Position numbers and translations under genes: made by a program. A stretch of 50,531 nucleotides of DNA, from NCBI GenBank assembly GCA_020344415.1, contig CP070825.1:4024123-4074653 (forward strand), written 5' to 3'. Under the pieces are notes generated by a model that was not told the origin of the DNA, made no database searches, and was given only the letters and a program-made list of their open reading frames with translations. Positions 42,745-50,531 of this stretch are shown piece by piece (position 1 is the first letter of the stretch; every line of letters begins with the position of its first letter). The stretch is from Candidatus Aminicenantota bacterium (GTDB lineage: Bacteria > Acidobacteriota > Aminicenantia > Aminicenantales > Aminicenantaceae).

Positions 42745-43641
42745 TCAGAAGATCTTATCGATCATGCTGTGGAGTATTTCCCCAACTCGTTTTCTAATGT
42801 ATCTCTTTTCCAGTTGAGATTCTGATTTCCGCAATCGTACAATCTGAGATCTATTTAATTTTGAATTGTAGGTTTCTTTAACATCCAGATCGCTTAAAAT
42901 ATTGTCAATTATATGCTGGCCCATAGAAGACTTCAGGCCGTAGAAAAATCCAAAATCGCTGTTCACGTAACGTTCATAAAACGGGAAGGGGTATTCTCTC
43001 AATATGATATCGAATCCAGCAAAATCCAGCATTTCGATAAGTGCTCCTTCAGAAGGCCGTGTCACTAGTGCGTGGAGGCCAGTCGAATCTTTTGAAGGAT
43101 CTTCCCGCTTCAATACGAGAAGGGGCGTTGGATCTCGCAAAGCATAAGTGTGAATGAGGATTAGAGAATTCGTCATTTCTCCTATCCTTTTTAAGGTTTC
43201 AATAGGAGAAGACAGGTGGTAGAGCAATCCGAACATGAGGGTGATATCGAATGTTTCACGACTCGGGTCTATATCTTCAATGTTGCCCTGTTCGAAGTCA
43301 CAACAGGTATACCCAAAATAGGATTTGATCAGGTTGGCTCTGCGGATGGCTTCCCTTCGCAAGTCGATGCCTTTAAGGTATTTTGCACCTCTTTTCAAGA
43401 ATTCAAATCCGTAAAATCCATCCCAACACCCTGTATCCAACACTTTGGCATTCTTCATTCCATGAGAGAAAATATGAGAAACTATAGTTGTGGTAGTGGG
43501 CATTAGATTGTTAACCCGCCAGAGGTGCCACTCCTTGAACCAATCCTTAAAGAGTGGAACCCAAATCCCTGATTCTAACTCAAAGGGATGGCGCCAATCC
43601 TTGATCTTCAAAATCTCTTCTCGGATCTGGGCTTTATCCAT
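42745..43641 (-). CDS. SAM-dependent methyltransferase (CmoB-like/DUF1698)
   Basis: 298 residues, class I Rossmann methyltransferase: motif I VLDTGCWDGFYGFEFLKRGA, GIDLRREAIRRAN (acidic residue for the ribose) and FDITLMFGLLYHLSSPIETL (motif IV). The pattern is that of the CmoB-like DUF1698 group, but in a glycan locus it more likely methylates a sugar. The start overlaps the preceding gene by eight bases. Confidence 0.85.
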   Translation of the reverse strand: MDKAQIREEILKIKDWRHPFELESGIWVPLFKDWFKEWHLWRVNNLMPTTTTIVSHIFSHGMKNAKVLDTGCWDGFYGFEFLKRGAKYLKGIDLRREAIRRANLIKSYFGYTCCDFEQGNIEDIDPSRETFDITLMFGLLYHLSSPIETLKRIGEMTNSLILIHTYALRDPTPLLVLKREDPSKDSTGLHALVTRPSEGALIEMLDFAGFDIILREYPFPFYERYVNSDFGFFYGLKSSMGQHIIDNILSDLDVKETYNSKLNRSQIVRLRKSESQLEKRYIRKRVGEILHSMIDKIF

Positions 43642-45685
43642 TTCTTATCTTGGTATCCGGCTGGAAAGGATACGCCTTCTCCCTCTTTAAACGGGCCGTG
43701 TTCCTCTTTTTCTTTTGTTTAAGACATCTCCCAACATAGTTGAAGAAATTTTCATTCTTTCCCTCCCCAAAAGCAAATCCTCGGAACACGTCTCGCGGAA
43801 TCTTATCCTTGGTTAGTTTATCTAAAATCCATTCGATACTCACTCTTAGACTTTTCTTGTCATTCACATAATAGACAGAGGATAAAGATCGAGGTTTTCC
43901 TCCCTTGACTTTGTAAGCATCCAGATGATTGTATCTCTTCCATTTATCATACAAAATAACCGGAATATAATTCATGAGCGACTCCTGGATTGAAGTCGAG
44001 GAAAAACTCAACAATAAATCGGCCAAGCTGAGGATATCATCAAAAGAGCCTTCATCGTTAATGGTCACATTCTCTGGGATAGAGAAGAGAGAATGAATTT
44101 CTTGCTTGGTAACTGCCTCGCTAGGGTGAATCCTGAAAATAAGGTGGACATCTTCCATCTGCGCAACAATATCAAAGACATCCTCCATAGCGCTCAACAG
44201 TTCATCCCATGTTTCAAGCACATAGAATCTTCGGCTTCTTCTTGTTTTCATGGAAGGAGCCCAGACAATAATCCTTTTCGCTACTCCAATCTCCTCAAAG
44301 AAAGCATACCGGCTTTCCTGTCTCTTTTCGGAAGTTATCCGGGATAAGATCAAGTTTCCTGTTTCAAGAATACTCCCTTCGTAGCCAGCCCATTTTAAAT
44401 ATTCGGTTACAAGAGGTGACTGCGAGGACACATTTTTGTAACTCTCAGTGACCTGCGCCCGGCCAATATAATACTCTTCAACCTGGGCATAAGTATCCGT
44501 GGGAGCGACAAGCATTTTCTGCGGCACGACAAGCGCAGGAATCTCTAAAGAATGCGCTTTTTGGGCCCAGCTTTGATATTCACCCAGGCTCACACAGGAA
44601 ATAAGCAAGTTTGGGTTTAGATGTCCCAGAAAGACCTTTTGTGCCGCAGCAACTTCAAAAAGCTCGGCAAGGGAGGCCAACAAATCTGTCTCAACCTTTT
44701 GGTTGAATTCATCCCATAAGGAACAGTTTTCATAGATAAATTCGCTGTGGAATTTCCGAGCGAATTTTCCGAAACACTCTTTCAAATCGATCAACACCCT
44801 ATGCGATGTTTCTTTATCATCATTATGGAATAATCCCACCGGAATCTGCATCAAATCCCTATGGTCCACCTGCTTCCATAAAAGTCCTACCAGCTCTTTC
44901 AAGCACAATTTTATGTACCCACTCGTGGATATCGCTCCTGGCCGGTTCGTAACCGCAATAATGTTGCCGAATCGTGTTTGTATATCCTTGCATAGACGAT
45001 CCAAATTATAAAAAGGTGTGGTAATAAAAACAGTTTTAAAATGCGAAAGCCTTAAGAGTTTCCTTTTATAGAGCCTCTGTGAGAACTTTCTCAGGATGTC
45101 TACAGTCCTTTGGCGTTCTTTCTTATCGCTCTCGTAGACACTCGATTGATTCTCTTCAACAATCTTTACCTTCAGAAGATTTTGTCGGCAAAATTTCTCA
45201 ACTAATGAAGAGATGAATTGATCTCGCTCTGATAAGAAGGGATCGATTTTTGAAGCACAATTCTCTAACGAAATGTCTCTTTTGAATACATAGATTCCAG
45301 CTTCTCCATATTTGCTTTTAATTCCTTTCATAACTTCAAGAATCCACAGAAAATTATTTAAGTAGAATCTCGAGTAATAAAGAAAAGTGTCCATGAATAA
45401 TTGATTGACCGAGGACTCGAAACGGAAGGAGAGATTGTTAAAGATGAGAGTACTCAACTCATGAGATCTGATCAAAGCACCTCTATGTGAATCATTATCG
45501 AAAAACGGCATTGTATCGGTATGCTTCAAGCCTCTTTTTTTACAAAATACTTTCACTTCGGGCTGAAGCGAAACGATTAAAAACTCCGACACGTCCATGT
45601 TTTCTCTCTTGCAGTAAGCCAAAAAGCATTCCAGTTCGGCTGCAAATTCCGCAAGGAATAAAAACTTTAATGGCTTTTCCATCAT
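43634..45685 (-). CDS. Large GT-B-like surface glycan protein
   Basis: 683 residues from the ATG at 45685 (45682 is also possible; a TTG at 45697 precedes). The C-terminal half looks like the donor domain of capsule/CDP-glycerol-type GT-B enzymes (IIVWAPSMKTRRSRRFYVLE, HLIFRIHPSEAVTKQEI, LADLLLSFSSTSIQESLMNYIPVILYDKW). The N-terminal half is unfamiliar. Probably a polymer-forming or capping transferase; the substrate is unknown. Confidence 0.6.
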   Translation of the reverse strand: MMEKPLKFLFLAEFAAELECFLAYCKRENMDVSEFLIVSLQPEVKVFCKKRGLKHTDTMPFFDNDSHRGALIRSHELSTLIFNNLSFRFESSVNQLFMDTFLYYSRFYLNNFLWILEVMKGIKSKYGEAGIYVFKRDISLENCASKIDPFLSERDQFISSLVEKFCRQNLLKVKIVEENQSSVYESDKKERQRTVDILRKFSQRLYKRKLLRLSHFKTVFITTPFYNLDRLCKDIQTRFGNIIAVTNRPGAISTSGYIKLCLKELVGLLWKQVDHRDLMQIPVGLFHNDDKETSHRVLIDLKECFGKFARKFHSEFIYENCSLWDEFNQKVETDLLASLAELFEVAAAQKVFLGHLNPNLLISCVSLGEYQSWAQKAHSLEIPALVVPQKMLVAPTDTYAQVEEYYIGRAQVTESYKNVSSQSPLVTEYLKWAGYEGSILETGNLILSRITSEKRQESRYAFFEEIGVAKRIIVWAPSMKTRRSRRFYVLETWDELLSAMEDVFDIVAQMEDVHLIFRIHPSEAVTKQEIHSLFSIPENVTINDEGSFDDILSLADLLLSFSSTSIQESLMNYIPVILYDKWKRYNHLDAYKVKGGKPRSLSSVYYVNDKKSLRVSIEWILDKLTKDKIPRDVFRGFAFGEGKNENFFNYVGRCLKQKKKRNTARLKREKAYPFQPDTKIRNG

Positions 45686-45748
45686 GAAAGAGGTCAATTC
45701 TAGAGAGCTGAATTATTTAGTGACAGGAAGATGAAAATATTTGGAATG

Positions 45749-46672
45749 TCAAACTGGATAACCGTATTCATCCAACGGCAGCTTGTATTCAGAGATCAGA
45801 TTTCTGTTTCCTGCCTGATAAAAATTGCTTAGCCATTCAACCCATTGTCGAGGAAAATCCACATCCGCTTCCCCATCTTTTATGATTCGAGTCTTCAAAT
45901 AACAAAAGGATTTTAAAATCTTTGAAATAATAGAAAGCCTGGATACAGGGAAAAATTGAGTCCTTAATCTTTCATAATCTAGAGTAGACTGCTTAATTCT
46001 GATGTTTTCGTGTTTGGCCTCGAGCAATCGAACCGATTCATCATAATCAATACCTAGGAATTGAGTCAACTCATTGAGGTATATTTTCTGATTTTTACGA
46101 AAGTCTTCAAAAAGAAGGACACAAATATTTCCTTTTCCGAAAAGATCTGAGTAATATTTTATGGTTGGATAATAATCAACATTCCCTATAAAACTTTTTG
46201 ACAAATTTCTCGTGGAAATCTCGAGCCAGTCATTGAAGCTGATTGCATATTCATTAAATGGAGAGAGCGCATGCTTTAACAAACGCCCTCCATTTATATA
46301 GGCCGATTTTAAAATGTCAAATTGATTTCGGATTGTGATCAAAATCTTGCAGGGAAAAAATATATCTTTAATTCTCTGGGCCACTATTCCTTTATCACGA
46401 GCCTTTGACGCAGACACAAAAAGCTCTTCTGATATTAGAAAAATTTTCTTTAATCTCTCGAGTGGGGTAACGTGATCCAAGATAACTTTTTTGCTGTGTT
46501 GAAAATCAAAGTGCAAGCTCTCCTGCATGACTAGATTAAGAATCACTGATTGAAAATGGGGATTGCTATAGGGCTTACCAAGATACTCTATCTGGAAATG
46601 TTTTGAAAACAGGTGTTCCTGCTGAGTCGTCGTCCCAGTTTTGGGAAACCCAATATGGATAACTGTATTCAT
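45749..46672 (-). CDS. PAPS-dependent sulfotransferase domain protein
   Basis: 307 residues. The N-terminus IHIGFPKTGTTTQQEHLF has the 5'-phosphosulfate loop (PKTGTT) that binds PAPS, and EELFVSASKARD with ILITIRNQFDILKSAYINGG resembles the 3'-phosphate site (R..S). It would sulfate the glycan in the cytosol before export. The start is the ATG at 46672; a TTG at 46696 adds eight residues. No PAPS synthesis genes are in view. Confidence 0.85.
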   Translation of the reverse strand: MNTVIHIGFPKTGTTTQQEHLFSKHFQIEYLGKPYSNPHFQSVILNLVMQESLHFDFQHSKKVILDHVTPLERLKKIFLISEELFVSASKARDKGIVAQRIKDIFFPCKILITIRNQFDILKSAYINGGRLLKHALSPFNEYAISFNDWLEISTRNLSKSFIGNVDYYPTIKYYSDLFGKGNICVLLFEDFRKNQKIYLNELTQFLGIDYDESVRLLEAKHENIRIKQSTLDYERLRTQFFPVSRLSIISKILKSFCYLKTRIIKDGEADVDFPRQWVEWLSNFYQAGNRNLISEYKLPLDEYGYPV

Positions 46673-46809
46673 CGGAAACCCAAAGCTCCATCGCAAATCT
46701 CAGTATTCTTTCCCAAGAGACGGCTCAAAGTTTCGTCGAGGCGTTTAATAAAAGGGGAAGTCGAACGGGAAAAATCCGTTGCTTGCTGGTTCTTTAATAC
46801 TTATTATTT

Positions 46810-48057
46810 TCACAAAAAGTCCCATTCTGTATCAATAACTGTATACCCGTGGGATGATCTCGATCTTTCGAAAGTTTCCATATCAGCCAAGATATTAAAA
46901 GATTTAGCTCGATTTGATTTGAACAATGCCTCATTACTCAAAGTGGTTACATAAAAGCCAATTTTGTAGCAACCTTCATTGAATCTATTCTTCAAAATAC
47001 AGCATTCAATATTTGCCATTCCTGCCTCAAAGTTTTTCTTCTCAGGAATTCTATTAAAAGCAATGACAACATCATCTAACTGGCTCCTAACACTAATCGC
47101 AATAAATACATCTTTAAAACTTTTCAAGAACTCAACTTCAAAGCTCACTTTTATATCTTGGTATGTGATAAAATCGTTTGTTTCTACCCCATCCAAATTC
47201 ATCAACTTGACATCCTTCAAGACAAAATCTGGAGTAGTCAAAAACGCAGAAGCCATCAGGAAATCTTCTGAAGATTCATCTTCATCACCAGATTTTTTTA
47301 TCGAATCATTCAAATAGCGAGAAGTCACTCTTTCTGTAGGCCCGATGTCAACGATTTCTCCTTGGTCAATATACAGACATCGGGACGTTAAAGCAGAAAC
47401 AAGAGATATATTATGCGAGACAAAAATAACCGATATTCCAGAATGCAGGAGTCCCATCATTTTGTTCCTAGCTTTTCTCCTGAATGCCGCATCTCCAACC
47501 GCTAGAACTTCATCAACGATGAGAATATCCGGATGTATGTTTACCGCAATAGAGAATCCCAGCCTGACCAACATTCCCGAGCTGTAATTTTGGACAGGCA
47601 TATCCAAAAATTTCTCCAACTCAGAAAATTCAACAATTTCCCCCAGCAAAGAATCCATCTCTTTCTTTGAAGCACCTAATATCGCACCGTTAATATATAT
47701 GTTTTCCCTAGCAGTTAAAACAGGATTGAAGCCTGCTCCCAAGGCAATCAGCGCCCGGATTTTCCCTCTGATGGTGATTTCTCCTTCATCAGGCCTGATC
47801 AATCCTGTGAGTAACTTAAGAAAAGTCGTCTTACCCGCACCGTTGGGGCCTATTAATCCTATCAACTCCCCTTGTTTCAATTCCAAGTTTATATTTTTGA
47901 GCGCCCAAAATTCATCGTTTCGCAGTTTAGCCCTATATCTCTCTCGACCAATCAACTCAGAACTTATATCTTGAAGACCATACCAGAGAGATCTTTTAAA
48001 ATTGCGGCAGAATTTCTTGCTCAATCCACTGACGACAACAATATTTTCACCCATCAT
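46810..48057 (-). CDS. wzt: Polysaccharide ABC exporter ATPase with Wzt-type C-terminus
   Basis: 415 residues. ATPase domain (about 1-245): Walker A GLIGPNGAGKTTFLKLL, signature YSSGMLVRLGFSIAV and Walker B DILIVDEVLAVGD, with SVIFVSHN. An extra C-terminal domain (about 280-415) matches the Wzt carbohydrate-binding domain that recognises the finished glycan end (YQDIKVSFEVEFLKSFKDVFI, GYTVIDTEWDF). The ATG at 48057 overlaps the wzm stop. Exports lipid-linked glycan across the inner membrane together with Wzm. Confidence 0.93.
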   Translation of the reverse strand: MMGENIVVVSGLSKKFCRNFKRSLWYGLQDISSELIGRERYRAKLRNDEFWALKNINLELKQGELIGLIGPNGAGKTTFLKLLTGLIRPDEGEITIRGKIRALIALGAGFNPVLTARENIYINGAILGASKKEMDSLLGEIVEFSELEKFLDMPVQNYSSGMLVRLGFSIAVNIHPDILIVDEVLAVGDAAFRRKARNKMMGLLHSGISVIFVSHNISLVSALTSRCLYIDQGEIVDIGPTERVTSRYLNDSIKKSGDEDESSEDFLMASAFLTTPDFVLKDVKLMNLDGVETNDFITYQDIKVSFEVEFLKSFKDVFIAISVRSQLDDVVIAFNRIPEKKNFEAGMANIECCILKNRFNEGCYKIGFYVTTLSNEALFKSNRAKSFNILADMETFERSRSSHGYTVIDTEWDFL

Positions 48058-48920
48058 GCACCTATTCTCTCAATAACAATAGGAAGAGCTAGCCGGTATA
48101 AAACCCAACCTAAGAACAAGAAAAATATGGTAAGAAGGAATATTAAGAAAATGGAAGATAAATCGGCTGGAACACCGCGAAGGATAAGATGTTTAATCCC
48201 TTCCAACAACGGCGTAACGGGGTTTACCTGCATAATTTTTCCGATCGTCCCACCCATAGTGGAGGGATAGGCCACAGGAGTTACAAAAACAAGACCAGAT
48301 GTTGCAATCAAGAGAGCAGATTGGACATCTTTGTAAAGAAGCCCCAGTGGCAGCAAAAAAATTCCAAGCATTGTTCCGAGCAACAGTAGACCTATTAAAG
48401 GAAGAGGGATAAATACAATTGTCCACTTTACAGGGATTCTAAATAGGAGAAGAACTCCGATCAACAGGATGCACTTTATCCCGAAACTGAAAAGCACCTG
48501 ACCGATCCCTGAAAGGATCAATGATTCTCTGGGAAAATTTACCTTAGTCAAAATCGCCTTGGATTCTTTCACTACTTTCAAGGGAACATTCAGGGCATCC
48601 ACAAAAACTTGCCAGAACACAGTGCCAATGAATACATATGCCGCATAGGGAATATCTATGTCTTCTATTTGAATAACTCTAGAAGCATTGAGAAGGATGA
48701 AAACCATACAGATCACCAAGGGAGGAAATATCGCCCAAAAATAGCCCAAAAATGTCTGTCTGTACTGGGCTGAAATATCTCTTACGATGAGTCTCCACGC
48801 CAGTTCCCTCGAATCTAACAGATCTCGCCACATTTCTCGAAACAGCTTGAGAGGATGGCGAATTCTCGATTCTGGGCTGTAACAGAGAACCGAACTCGAC
48901 TGTTTATTCTTTGTCAACAT
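48054..48920 (-). CDS. wzm: Polysaccharide ABC exporter permease
   Basis: 288 residues with six helices and the ABC2 features of Wzm/TagG: RELAWRLIVRDISAQYRQTFLGYFWAI, VIRVIQIEDIDIPYAAYVFIG-like and GIFLLPLGLLYKDVQSAL, then VTPVAYPSTMGG and VNPVTPLLEG. It is the first gene of the long minus-strand block, preceded by a candidate promoter (49093-49121). Confidence 0.92.
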   Translation of the reverse strand: MLTKNKQSSSVLCYSPESRIRHPLKLFREMWRDLLDSRELAWRLIVRDISAQYRQTFLGYFWAIFPPLVICMVFILLNASRVIQIEDIDIPYAAYVFIGTVFWQVFVDALNVPLKVVKESKAILTKVNFPRESLILSGIGQVLFSFGIKCILLIGVLLLFRIPVKWTIVFIPLPLIGLLLLGTMLGIFLLPLGLLYKDVQSALLIATSGLVFVTPVAYPSTMGGTIGKIMQVNPVTPLLEGIKHLILRGVPADLSSIFLIFLLTIFFLFLGWVLYRLALPIVIERIGA

Positions 48921-49092
48921 CAGCCTGTTTTTTCTCCGTTTTGTATCAGAATAGTCAGGAATTTAGGCAAAAAAGAAAAACGATTCAGATTAAGCACAAG
49001 AGAAATCTTGAAAAAAATATTTAGGCTAACGCTCTTTAATTTTAGATGAAAAAAGACGAATAATTTTAATTTACCGCAAAAAATATCTTTAA

Positions 49093-49121
49093 AGTGTATA
49101 AAAAGTGATTTGTATTTTCAA
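49093..49121 (-). promoter_or_regulatory. Candidate sigma-70 promoter of the wzm-led glycan operon
   Basis: TTGAAA (49116-49121) and TACACT (49093-49098) are separated by 17 bp and read towards wzm. The leader would be about 165 nt. Confidence 0.4.
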
Positions 49122-49178
49122 GCTTATACAGTTTTTTCATCCTTCGGCAAATCACATTAAATTCCTATTTCTTTATAA

Positions 49179-49208
49179 TTGACAGCGTCATCTATGTTTT
49201 GATATTTT
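49179..49208 (+). promoter_or_regulatory. Candidate sigma-70 promoter of the SGNH-like gene
   Basis: A perfect TTGACA (49179-49184) is followed by GATATT (16-bp spacer) or TATTTT (18-bp spacer). It would give a leader of about 100 nt. Confidence 0.45.
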
Positions 49209-49316
49209 TTGCTGCAGATGCCCGGAATCGAAAAGCGCACAAAATCGCAAAATCAAGAGAGATCTGTCTTCCTCCCCCCAAAAAAACCTACAGATTAAAA
49301 GCGGAAGAGATTAATT

Positions 49317-50354
49317 ATGGTGAAATTATTCGCAAAAAAAATTATCCTGTTTATTTTTTTTCTATCAGGAGTGACGGCGATCTTAAATATCGTTGGGAAT
49401 AAGGCCGGCAGCATTTATAAAGATGGGGCCTCTATCATTTGCGAAAGCAAGAGGAATTTTGTCCGGTCAGGCAATTTAATTTATACGGAAAATAATAAAA
49501 ATATTTTGTTTATGGGAAACAGCCGAGTTCTGTCAGGCATACAACCTCTTCTTTTTGATAGTCTAAGCGGAGGTGAAACTTTATCTTATAATCTGGCGCT
49601 TCCGGCTCTTTCCATCGGTCCTTATTATTTTCAATTAAGAGATTATCTCGAGAATTATCCTCCGCCCGATTGCATTCTCCTGGAACTAAAAATTAACACA
49701 GGCCGAAATCTAGCCCTGTTCGATCATTATGCTAATCAAGGCACTTCTGGTTGGAAAGAAATGTACTCATATTTATTAAATGTAGAAAACAAAGGTGCCG
49801 TGTTGAATTATTTTTTCCCAATCCGAATGTATAAAAACTATATACCTAAGTATTTACTTTATTCCATTTTTGATCACGATGCTCTCTCAAAAACTCACAA
49901 GCACAATATGTCTATTGTTAACCAAATGATGGCAGATAGGGGCTATTATTTAATCAAAGAACAGGCTCTTTTCCCCGATCTTCGCCTGCCTGAGGGATAC
50001 GGCATTAAAAAAAGAGAGCGTGCTAAAAAGGGGTTTCAATTCGATCCGTTTAAAGATCCATATGTGAAGAAATTTTTCAATCTAACGCAGGAGAGAAAAA
50101 TAAGGGTTCAATTGATCCAGCCGGTATACCGTATCAATCAATTCCTTCAATATGAGACAGTGCCCTATCAATTCCAAATTATCCTGGAAAAATTCAAGAA
50201 TGTTATAGTTGCCCCTAATGGATGGAAAGCAAAGTTTTATGATAACAGCTATTTTGCAGATCTGGTTCATTTAAATCCAGAAGGTGCGCAACGATATACT
50301 AGGGAAATCTTCAGCGAGTTTAAACAATCTTGGATTATCGGAGATAATAAATAA
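49317..50354 (+). CDS. SGNH/GDSL-like membrane-anchored protein
   Basis: 345 residues. One N-terminal helix (about 7-25) anchors a periplasmic domain. FMGNSRVLSGIQPLLF resembles block I of SGNH hydrolases (G-(N/D)-S), and DLVHLNPEGAQRYTREI matches block V (D-x-x-H). DltD- and AlgX/AlgJ-type relatives acetylate glycans or remove acetyl groups with a neighbouring MBOAT protein, which may lie beyond the window. Start at 49317 with GGAAGAG. Transcribed away from the wzm operon. Confidence 0.7.
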   Translation: MVKLFAKKIILFIFFLSGVTAILNIVGNKAGSIYKDGASIICESKRNFVRSGNLIYTENNKNILFMGNSRVLSGIQPLLFDSLSGGETLSYNLALPALSIGPYYFQLRDYLENYPPPDCILLELKINTGRNLALFDHYANQGTSGWKEMYSYLLNVENKGAVLNYFFPIRMYKNYIPKYLLYSIFDHDALSKTHKHNMSIVNQMMADRGYYLIKEQALFPDLRLPEGYGIKKRERAKKGFQFDPFKDPYVKKFFNLTQERKIRVQLIQPVYRINQFLQYETVPYQFQIILEKFKNVIVAPNGWKAKFYDNSYFADLVHLNPEGAQRYTREIFSEFKQSWIIGDNK

Positions 50355-50531
50355 AGGATAAGGCAAAGAAATATATTATTCATCCGTTGGTTATATCCTC
50401 GTCTCGTCTGCCACTACTGGGAGGCATGATAAAACGCTAGAAAATCAACGATGCCATTGAGCAAAGGAATATTTTTTAACACAGTCCGGATTGGATGTTA
50501 AGGTTGATATAGGAAATAGAATTTTTTTTAG
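50355..50531. other. End of window, no gene recognised
   Basis: No start codon with ribosome site and no recognisable coding frame in the last 177 bases. Confidence 0.4.

Larger units (their letters stand above)
48921..49316. other. Divergent regulatory gap between exporter operon and SGNH gene
   Basis: This AT-rich gap of 396 bp has no gene that I can support. It contains one candidate promoter in each direction, listed separately. Confidence 0.6.

Noticed and set aside
1..50531. CRISPR arrays, transposases, tRNA or rRNA genes
   Set aside because: None was recognised while reading; intergenic gaps are short and no tandem spaced repeats or transposase motifs were seen.

Overview
The window reads as chromosomal DNA of an anaerobic, Gram-negative-type bacterium with a moderately AT-rich genome. 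The evidence is a group 3b (sulfhydrogenase-type) NiFe hydrogenase, a periplasmic multiheme cytochrome c, sigma-54 regulation with NtrC-type activators, and a large surface-glycan locus with an ABC polysaccharide exporter. The gene mix fits poorly cultured anaerobic phyla (Aminicenantes-like, Acidobacteriota- or deltaproteobacteria-like). No rRNA or other marker gene allows a firm assignment. No tRNA, rRNA, CRISPR array or intact insertion sequence was recognised.

Layout. (1) 1-3990: single housekeeping or stress genes on the minus strand: a truncated DUF998 membrane protein, a DUF3795 Cys-rich protein, an ECF-type sigma factor, a GNAT acetyltransferase, and an Rrf2 regulator with a TauE/SafE exporter. 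The last two share a 17-bp operator-like sequence. (2) 4114-6105: a three-gene signalling operon (receiver, receiver, receiver-histidine kinase) behind a near-consensus sigma-54 promoter. (3) 6466-12319: an 11-haem, tail-anchored cytochrome followed by hydB-hydG-hydD-hydA, behind a second sigma-54 promoter. The hydrogenase large subunit is fused to a HycI/HybD-type maturation protease. (4) 12500-15833: a Cache-HAMP histidine kinase and NtrC-type activator. (5) 16019-20666: glutamate dehydrogenase with a Cys-rich N-terminus and its own sigma-54 promoter, next to a second NtrC-type activator and a PAS histidine kinase. (6) 20726-21265: an orphan propeller-like ORF, possibly a remnant. (7) 21623-50354: about 28 kb of surface-polysaccharide genes: sugar-phosphate transferase, glycosyltransferases, two O-antigen-ligase/polymerase-like proteins, sulfotransferase, sulfatase-like lipoprotein, epimerase, methyltransferase, Wzm/Wzt exporter and an SGNH-like protein. 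Nearly all are on the minus strand.

How the parts connect. The two sigma-54 promoters in front of the signalling operon and the cytochrome-hydrogenase operon each have a similar 19-bp palindrome upstream (ATGGGG-N7-CCyCAw). In both cases exactly 111 bp separate the palindrome from the promoter element. This ties both operons to one activator, most simply the Cache-kinase/NtrC pair encoded directly upstream of the cytochrome. I read the region as one redox-signalling and hydrogen-metabolism module, with an unusual large subunit that carries its own maturation protease as the C-terminal extension. Within the glycan locus, a ParB/sulfiredoxin-like protein with an INGHHR motif and a neighbour with a duplicated unknown domain are the least explained genes.
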